Shown: piece by piece, positions 58,801-64,000 of the stretch
How positions within the stretch are numbered: position 1 is the stretch's first letter
How the letters are laid out: each line of letters begins with the position of its first letter
Notes under the pieces: model-generated
What the model saw: the letters and a program-made list of their open reading frames with translations, nothing else
Told to the model about the DNA's origin: nothing
Databases searched by the model: none
From: Emydura subglobosa
Taxonomy: Eukaryota; Chordata; Testudines; Chelidae
DNA length: 64,000 nt
Direction of reading: 5' to 3'
Assembly (NCBI GenBank): GCA_007922225.1
Contig: ML679963.1
Location: forward strand, 7,734,551-7,798,550
Made by a program: the position numbers and the translations under genes

Positions 58801-59799
58801 GCCCACTGATAGTTCTCTTCCAGTGCACAGCAATGGGAAAAGATAAGTTATGAGGTACCACAGGCCTGGTGCTATAAGGTGACGTCACTGCAGACAAAAA
58901 GTATTAGAATGCTTTATTAGTGTGCTCTTCCTGATTCACAGTAAAAACCCTAGGCACTTTAAAACAAAACAAAACAAAAAAACAACCCCCCCCTGCAGTT
59001 TTAAGAGACTGCTTTTTTATTGTCAAACCCAGAAAAAAAAAGGTGCCAGATGGTCCCACTGCAGTTTATATATAAAATATACTGTACCAGCAGAATCGGA
59101 CGTTCTCACTGGTACATATTAATCAACCTAATTAAAGAAAACTTCAGTCAAAACTTAGCATTTGGAAAAAAAAGTTATACGCACACCGAGTACAGGGAAC
59201 ATGACATAGCTAGGGACCAGTGCAAACCATTCAAGTTACCTTCAGTTCACCTTGTAGAATGTACCATCTGGAGCTACTTTTTCAACGGGCATATTGTAAG
59301 AGGAAGTGTTTAGTGGATATAAAATCTGGATCATAAAATACCTAGGAAAAACTAGTTCAAAGGGTCTCACTGGAAGGGTGGGGAGGGGGGAGGCGAGGGA
59401 ATGCAAGGAGGACAAAAAAAACATTGCCACCTTTTAGAAATACATTCCAGCCTTTCTTGTATTGGGGATTATTGGTGGGAAAGCGAATAAAGAGGACAAG
59501 GTTTCATGACAATGAATGCTTTCCTTCTAGGGTCACTGAGAAGAAGGGGGATGGGGGAAGAGAAGGAAGTTGACTTCCTATAGAATCCCATTATTATGGG
59601 GTTTTAATTCCTCATCACCAGGGGAAGGAGGAAAAAAAGACAACCATCTTTTCATGGCACCACCCCTTCTTCTTTCACTTCCTTCCTGATCTACACAGCA
59701 CAGAGTTGCTCATTCATGTCAGCAAAACACCGCGACACCTCAGCCACTAAAACCACCACCACCACCACAATATCTAGGCTAGACCCCTCCTCCAAATAC
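58801..59799. other. Unique DNA, no gene seen
   Basis: C-run at 58985-58993, otherwise nothing recognised. Confidence 0.4.
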
Positions 59800-59850
59800 A
59801 TATGGTGTTGCCTGACTGTTTAGACTGTAAGCTCCTCTGGGCAGGGATTG
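59800..59850 (+). repeat. MIR-like SINE tail fragment, sense
   Basis: 'tttagactgtaagctcctctgggcagggattgtgggg' matches the start of the tail at 45500-45540. Confidence 0.6.
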
Positions 59851-60079
59851 TGGGGCATATCCTCAGGTGGTGTAAACTGCAGTACCTCTATAGATCCCTT
59901 AAGTGGTCTTCGAAGCCAATGGTGTTATGACAATTTACCCTAGTCAAAGATCTACCCCCAGGACTACTTCTGTATTTTCAACCTGGGGCATGTTTTCAGC
60001 ATTTAACAAAATAATAAGCAACATTGTCAGTAAAAGACAGTTTGGGGTGAACTCTGGAATCACACAGTTTCAGTCTGGT

Positions 60080-60490
60080 TCCTACAGGAGTGTATTGAGA
60101 GAGAATTTCTGGATTCAATCCACAACTCTGCCTCTGATTGGCTGTACGACGTTGGGGGAAAACGCGTAAGGTCAAAGATGCTACAAAAATGGATCCGCTT
60201 GAACACATCCGCGCATGGACCCCGGCTTGAACACGGAGCCCCACTGCCTTCAACAGGGCTCAGTTCCAGTTCACGTGCTGGCCAGATCCTGTTACAGCAT
60301 GCATATCCAGATGCCTCCATGCCTCAGAGTTGTGAAACCGGGAGAGTACTACCACCATACTTACAGGGGCAGTTGTATAGCTCAACAGCCCGTACAACAC
60401 GTTTGACATCCTGGGATGAACCACACGAAATCCTGGGGCACTACTGCAATACTTGTGAAGTTCTTCAATATTGTTTTAAAAGGCAGCAGG
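60080..60490 (+). repeat. Possible interrupted MIR-like SINE
   Basis: 'tttctggattcaatccacaactctgcctctgattggctgtacgacgttggggg' resembles a decayed head and core, and 'tacaacacgtttgacatcctgggatgaaccacacgaaatcc' at about 60394 resembles a 3' part. The 130-codon frame at 60178-60570 runs across this and has no domain I recognise. Confidence 0.35.
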
Positions 60491-60589
60491 CTCTCCAGGA
60501 AAATAACAGATCTGTACCCTCAAAGCCTCGCTCCTCTGGCTTAGTGGAATCATGTATTTATGGCCTGTGAGTTCACAGTTGCCTATTAA

Positions 60590-61290
60590 TTATTCTCTTT
60601 GGGGCTCACTGTTGGGGAGCGCCACACACAGAGCAGCTCCGATTCTAGCCCTTTTGTCTATGACATTTCAATAAACACCGTGGCAAACGGCCGGCTTCAC
60701 CCAAGTGGGTCTCGCGCTTTTGCCTCGCGTAGTGGGCCAGGGAGTCGCCAGTTACCCCGTCTTCCCAGGGAGCGGGGTAGGGACCTGGGCCCGCCTGCTC
60801 CTCCGGGTCCCAGCTCAGGGGTTCTATGAGTAGTAACTCTGTGCTGCTGGCACTGTATTCGCAGCTGCAGTCTTTCCCCTGGCCTACTCCCCCCCTCTGT
60901 CCTTCTGGCTCCTTGGGCCCTGACCCCTTACTGCCTGGGGCAGGGCTTCCTTACCCAGGCCCCTGTGCCGGGGGTGGGAAAGAGAATCAGTCCTGCTTGG
61001 GCAAACTTCCCCCTCCTGGGCCCAGTACCTTTCTCTGCACACTTCTCTGCTCCTCCACCCAATTCTGAACTCCACCACCTTCACACAACTCTGAATCCCT
61101 TTTGGCTCCTTCTTTACAGCACGGCACACCTCCACGCCAGCTCCTGCCCTGTCTGTCTGGAGCAGAGGGTTTTTTATCAGGCACCTGGCTGGGTCTTAAC
61201 TGGCCTCAGCTGGTCCTAATCGCCCTCTAATGACTTTGGCTAATCTGCCCAGAACAAAACCCTGAGCATTCTGGGGCTTACATCCCTCCC
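60590..61290. other. GC-rich block, possible LTR or unknown repeat
   Basis: About 700 bp with GC and CpG content well above its flanks. AATAAA occurs at 60670-60675 in the plus direction; in the minus direction there is 'gcctgataaaaaaccctctgctcc', a TATA-like region. Several overlapping frames on both strands are expected from the composition. An LTR remnant is one explanation; another is a GC-rich unique segment. Confidence 0.35.
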
Positions 61291-61811
61291 TTCCACCACT
61301 ATTTGGCTTCACCCTGGGTACTTTGAATTATTCGTCAGTCTCTTCTTATGTATCTCTGAGCAAATAGTGAGTAGTTCTACTCAAGCCACTGAGTTGGTTG
61401 AGAAATGTCCCATGCCAAACTGACTGATGCTATATTAACCACTCTCCTACTGTCCTCTGCCCTTACTATATCACAACACAGAAAAGTTTGGCTGGCCCCA
61501 GAACAGGACCAGATGATATAAAAGCTTTATAAAAACCCAGGCACGGTGGTGCTCATCTATTTTCAGCGCAGAGGAGGTGACATGTCAAGCGAGTGGAAAA
61601 GAAGAGTGGAGCAACGAATCATCACCAAGCCAGCTTTGAGCTCACACTGATAAATCCATTCTCATTACTCCCATATATTGCATCAATATGTAACATTTTG
61701 GAGGGATCAACTGTATGGGGTGAAGAGGACACACTTTGAAAACAAAAGGCCCTCCCCCCTTATATACCTGCAGTTTTTGACACTAAAATAAAAAAGGTAG
61801 GTTACTGAGGA
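61291..61811. other. Unique DNA, no gene seen
   Basis: No recognisable feature. Confidence 0.4.
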
Positions 61812-62155
61812 GTGGTCTAAACTACAGAGTTTTGTTGACAAATGAAATGCTCCTCCCACCGATGTACCTCCCTTGCTATGCCAACATCATAAAACCAGCT
61901 CAAAAAGAGATGCAGGGCTTGTGTAGTTATGTCAGTGTAGACACTGCGTGCCTTACATCGGCTGTTGGCTCTCATGAAAGCTGGGCAGGTAGAGCCCAGC
62001 TATCCCCCCTGAAGCCCGAAGCAGCTTCCCCCGGCTCCCAGCAGGGAATGGGGCAGGGAGAAGACCCTGGGTGCTTTTTCCCCAGCTCCCTGCAAGCTGA
62101 GAATATTTGTGAAGGACATGGGGAAAACTCTGGCCAACAAAGACAATATTAGTGG
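61812..62155. mobile_element. Decayed palindromic MITE
   Basis: The left end 'gtggtctaaactacagagttttgttgacaaa' is partly inverted at the right end ('ctggccaacaaagacaatattagtggtttagg'). 'gtcagtgtagacactg' lies inside. The ends resemble a turtle element family with a GTCTACACTACA...TTTTGTTGACAAA terminus, but only about two thirds of the arm bases pair. Confidence 0.5.
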
Positions 62156-62454
62156 TTTAGGAAAGGACAGCAAGTTGTAAAATGCTCTTACCCCAAGAGC
62201 CCAGACACAGTGTTATTTCAGCACATATTTTACATCTTTAAGTTGGTAATTTAACAGTTTCTAGTTTGCTAACATAACAAGAGGATTGATTTTGTGGAAT
62301 TTATCCATGCACGAGCTGTAAAACATTAATTATATGGTAGCAGCATTTCCATTATAAAGCCCATTTCCAACCCTTCTTTCAGCACCAGCAGTCATTCTAA
62401 GCTTGGATTTTTCAAAGGACAACCTGGAAGTAATCTCTGCTCCCCAGACACAGA
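62156..62454. other. Unique DNA, no gene seen
   Basis: No recognisable feature. Confidence 0.4.
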
Positions 62455-62550
62455 TTTAGGCCCCAATTCAGCAGAACACTTGAACATGCATACTGAAGTC
62501 AACAGGACATTAGGACATGCTTAAATGCTTTACTGAATTAGGGTTTTAGA
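62455..62550. repeat. Dispersed hairpin repeat ('GCCCCAATTCAG' family)
   Basis: 'taggccccaattcagcagaacacttgaacatgc' pairs with 'gacatgcttaaatgctttactgaattagggttt' around 'actgaagtcaacaggac'. It is the most complete two-armed copy of the family in the window. Confidence 0.72.
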
Positions 62551-64000
62551 CATAACTTCAGCGGCTTTTACATATCAGAGATAACAGGTGATTTATTTCA
62601 CAGACTATGCTGGGCACAATTTACAGTAAGACAGATTCACCACCAGTTTTCTGGTTCACCAATTGACTGTACTTCCTTTCTCTCACCCTTTTCATTCTCT
62701 TCCAAGCTCTTTAGAATTACTTTCTCAAGGCCAGTAAATACAGAAAAGTCCCTTGAAGCTTTGTAGTCAAAAACAGCAGGAAAGTGAACAAAAACATCCC
62801 AAAAAGAAAGCAAAGAAAAACTTCCTAGATATATTTGAGAGTACTTAATGGTCAACTTTGCTTTTAATAAACCACACTAAGAAATAAAAATGAAAGACAA
62901 ATCATCCAGTATATTCAAATATTTTTACATACATTTTCTTTAGTGCTTGAGGGTATCTGCCTATTTTCTCAAGGTCGCTGTGTTGATCTATTATAGTTGG
63001 CATCTAAATTCCACTCATTGCATTAAATCTGCCTATGTAAATGTTGCATTTTTTTCTTCCCTTTGTGTTTTTGGACTTCTCCCAATTAACATTTTCAAAT
63101 AGTCCCACCAGACTTCAACAACTACCTGATAATAACTCTACTCTTGCAATGAAGATTCAATAGACTTTGGCCTTAACTACAGCTGAGTGAATTGTTTTGT
63201 TACCAAGCACTTATTCACAGAATTCTGGCTCTCTTTCTATCAGGGATCATCGTGATTTCTGCTAATTTGTTTGTTATTCAAAACGATTCCATTGAATTTC
63301 ACCAATTTTGTTAACTTGTTTGTATTTTGGCTTCCTATCCGAGCAGTGTTGCTCAGTTGTGACTGGTAAACTGAAGTCACATGATATTGGATCTTCCCCC
63401 TCTGCCCCAGTTGGAACAGAATAACTTATCAGGTTTCTGGCATGAATTCTTGGGGAAAGCAAATCTATAACTTGGTTTCCATGAGTATTTCAAGTTTGAA
63501 GAGTACTTTTTATGAGCATCTGTGGTAGTAGAACTCAAAGGCAGAGAAATTCTCAGGAAGCGAACACAACGGTAGTATCCTCATAAAAACAAACTCATTT
63601 GAAAGCCTCGTAACAAATATCTGCTGAAAACTGTCGCCCATCCCTAGCCTTAACCTTTCTGGAGCTCAAAGAGAACAACAAAAATTGCAGAGACTCCTCT
63701 TGCATTCTCCAATCTGATTGATAAGTCTAATTATGTGAAGAAGTTGAAATTGCTCAATAGTTGGCTTGGGTAGAGAAATATTTTTCTTTTCAAGAAAGTG
63801 ATTATTAGCAAGGCCCCAAGTAAAACTGTGGGGCCGTTTTTTGTTAGCAGTCTTGTCTACTTTTAGCATAAGACTTCCAGACACATTCATATAGCCAACC
63901 ATGAGACTAACTCTGCAACTACACATCTCCCTGTGCTTCAGCCTTCCCATCCAAGGCACTCAACTATGTGATAGGTAACCTGCAGAGCGGTCTATCATCC
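62551..64000. other. Unique AT-rich DNA, no gene seen
   Basis: No exon, RNA gene or recognisable transposon up to the window edge. A 97-codon minus-strand frame at 63666-63959 has no recognisable domain. Confidence 0.45.

Noticed and set aside
60178..60570. 130-codon plus-strand frame
   Set aside because: No domain, biased toward Ser, Arg and Gln as expected from composition, overlapped by minus-strand frames of similar length, and running through SINE-like sequence.
61525..61560. 'ccaggcacggtggtgctcat', similar to the start of a primate Alu
   Set aside because: Only about 20 bases match and nothing following does; Alu elements are confined to primates.

Overview
The window looks like non-coding nuclear DNA from a sauropsid, most likely a turtle; a crocodilian is the main alternative. 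Three CR1-type LINE copies of the turtle/crocodile kind, many MIR-like (CORE) SINEs, and several palindromic DNA-transposon families (MITEs) that I associate with turtle genomes point that way. I see no L1 or Alu and nothing bacterial or phage-like. The family assignments come from recalled consensus patterns, not from a search.

I find no convincing protein-coding gene. The open reading frames are short. They fall in LINE remnants, SINEs, microsatellites or unique sequence without recognisable domains. The window is therefore an intergenic stretch or part of a large intron. The only weakly exon-like piece in unique sequence is a 47-codon frame at 54784-54927 behind a good-looking splice acceptor.

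Layout. 1-5200: a CA microsatellite at the left edge, then mostly unique AT-rich DNA. 5200-8100: a palindromic MITE, a 370-bp hAT-like element with a CpG-rich interior, and a 3'-anchored CR1 copy. 8100-14400: unique DNA, a long AC/AG microsatellite, a turtle-type palindromic element, MIR SINEs, a decayed Jockey-like non-LTR retrotransposon carrying a nested hAT-like MITE, and a 126-bp TA-flanked MITE. 14400-27500: scattered MIR copies, small hairpin repeats and a 411-bp hAT-like element. 27600-29570: an internally deleted CR1. 29800-41500: hairpin repeats, a tandem pair of MIR copies, two related palindromic elements in opposite orientation, and two more long palindromic MITEs. 41640-44715: an antisense CR1 with two insertions. 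44700-64000: MIR copies, microsatellites, a long repeat-poor AT-rich stretch (about 54.2-57.8 kb), two GC-richer blocks that may be LTR remnants, and palindromic repeats.

Nothing here works together as a system. The informative content is a record of transposition: elements inside elements with readable target-site duplications, an endonuclease-to-reverse-transcriptase deletion junction, and a 20-bp in-place inversion inside a CR1 3' region that can be verified against another copy in the same window.
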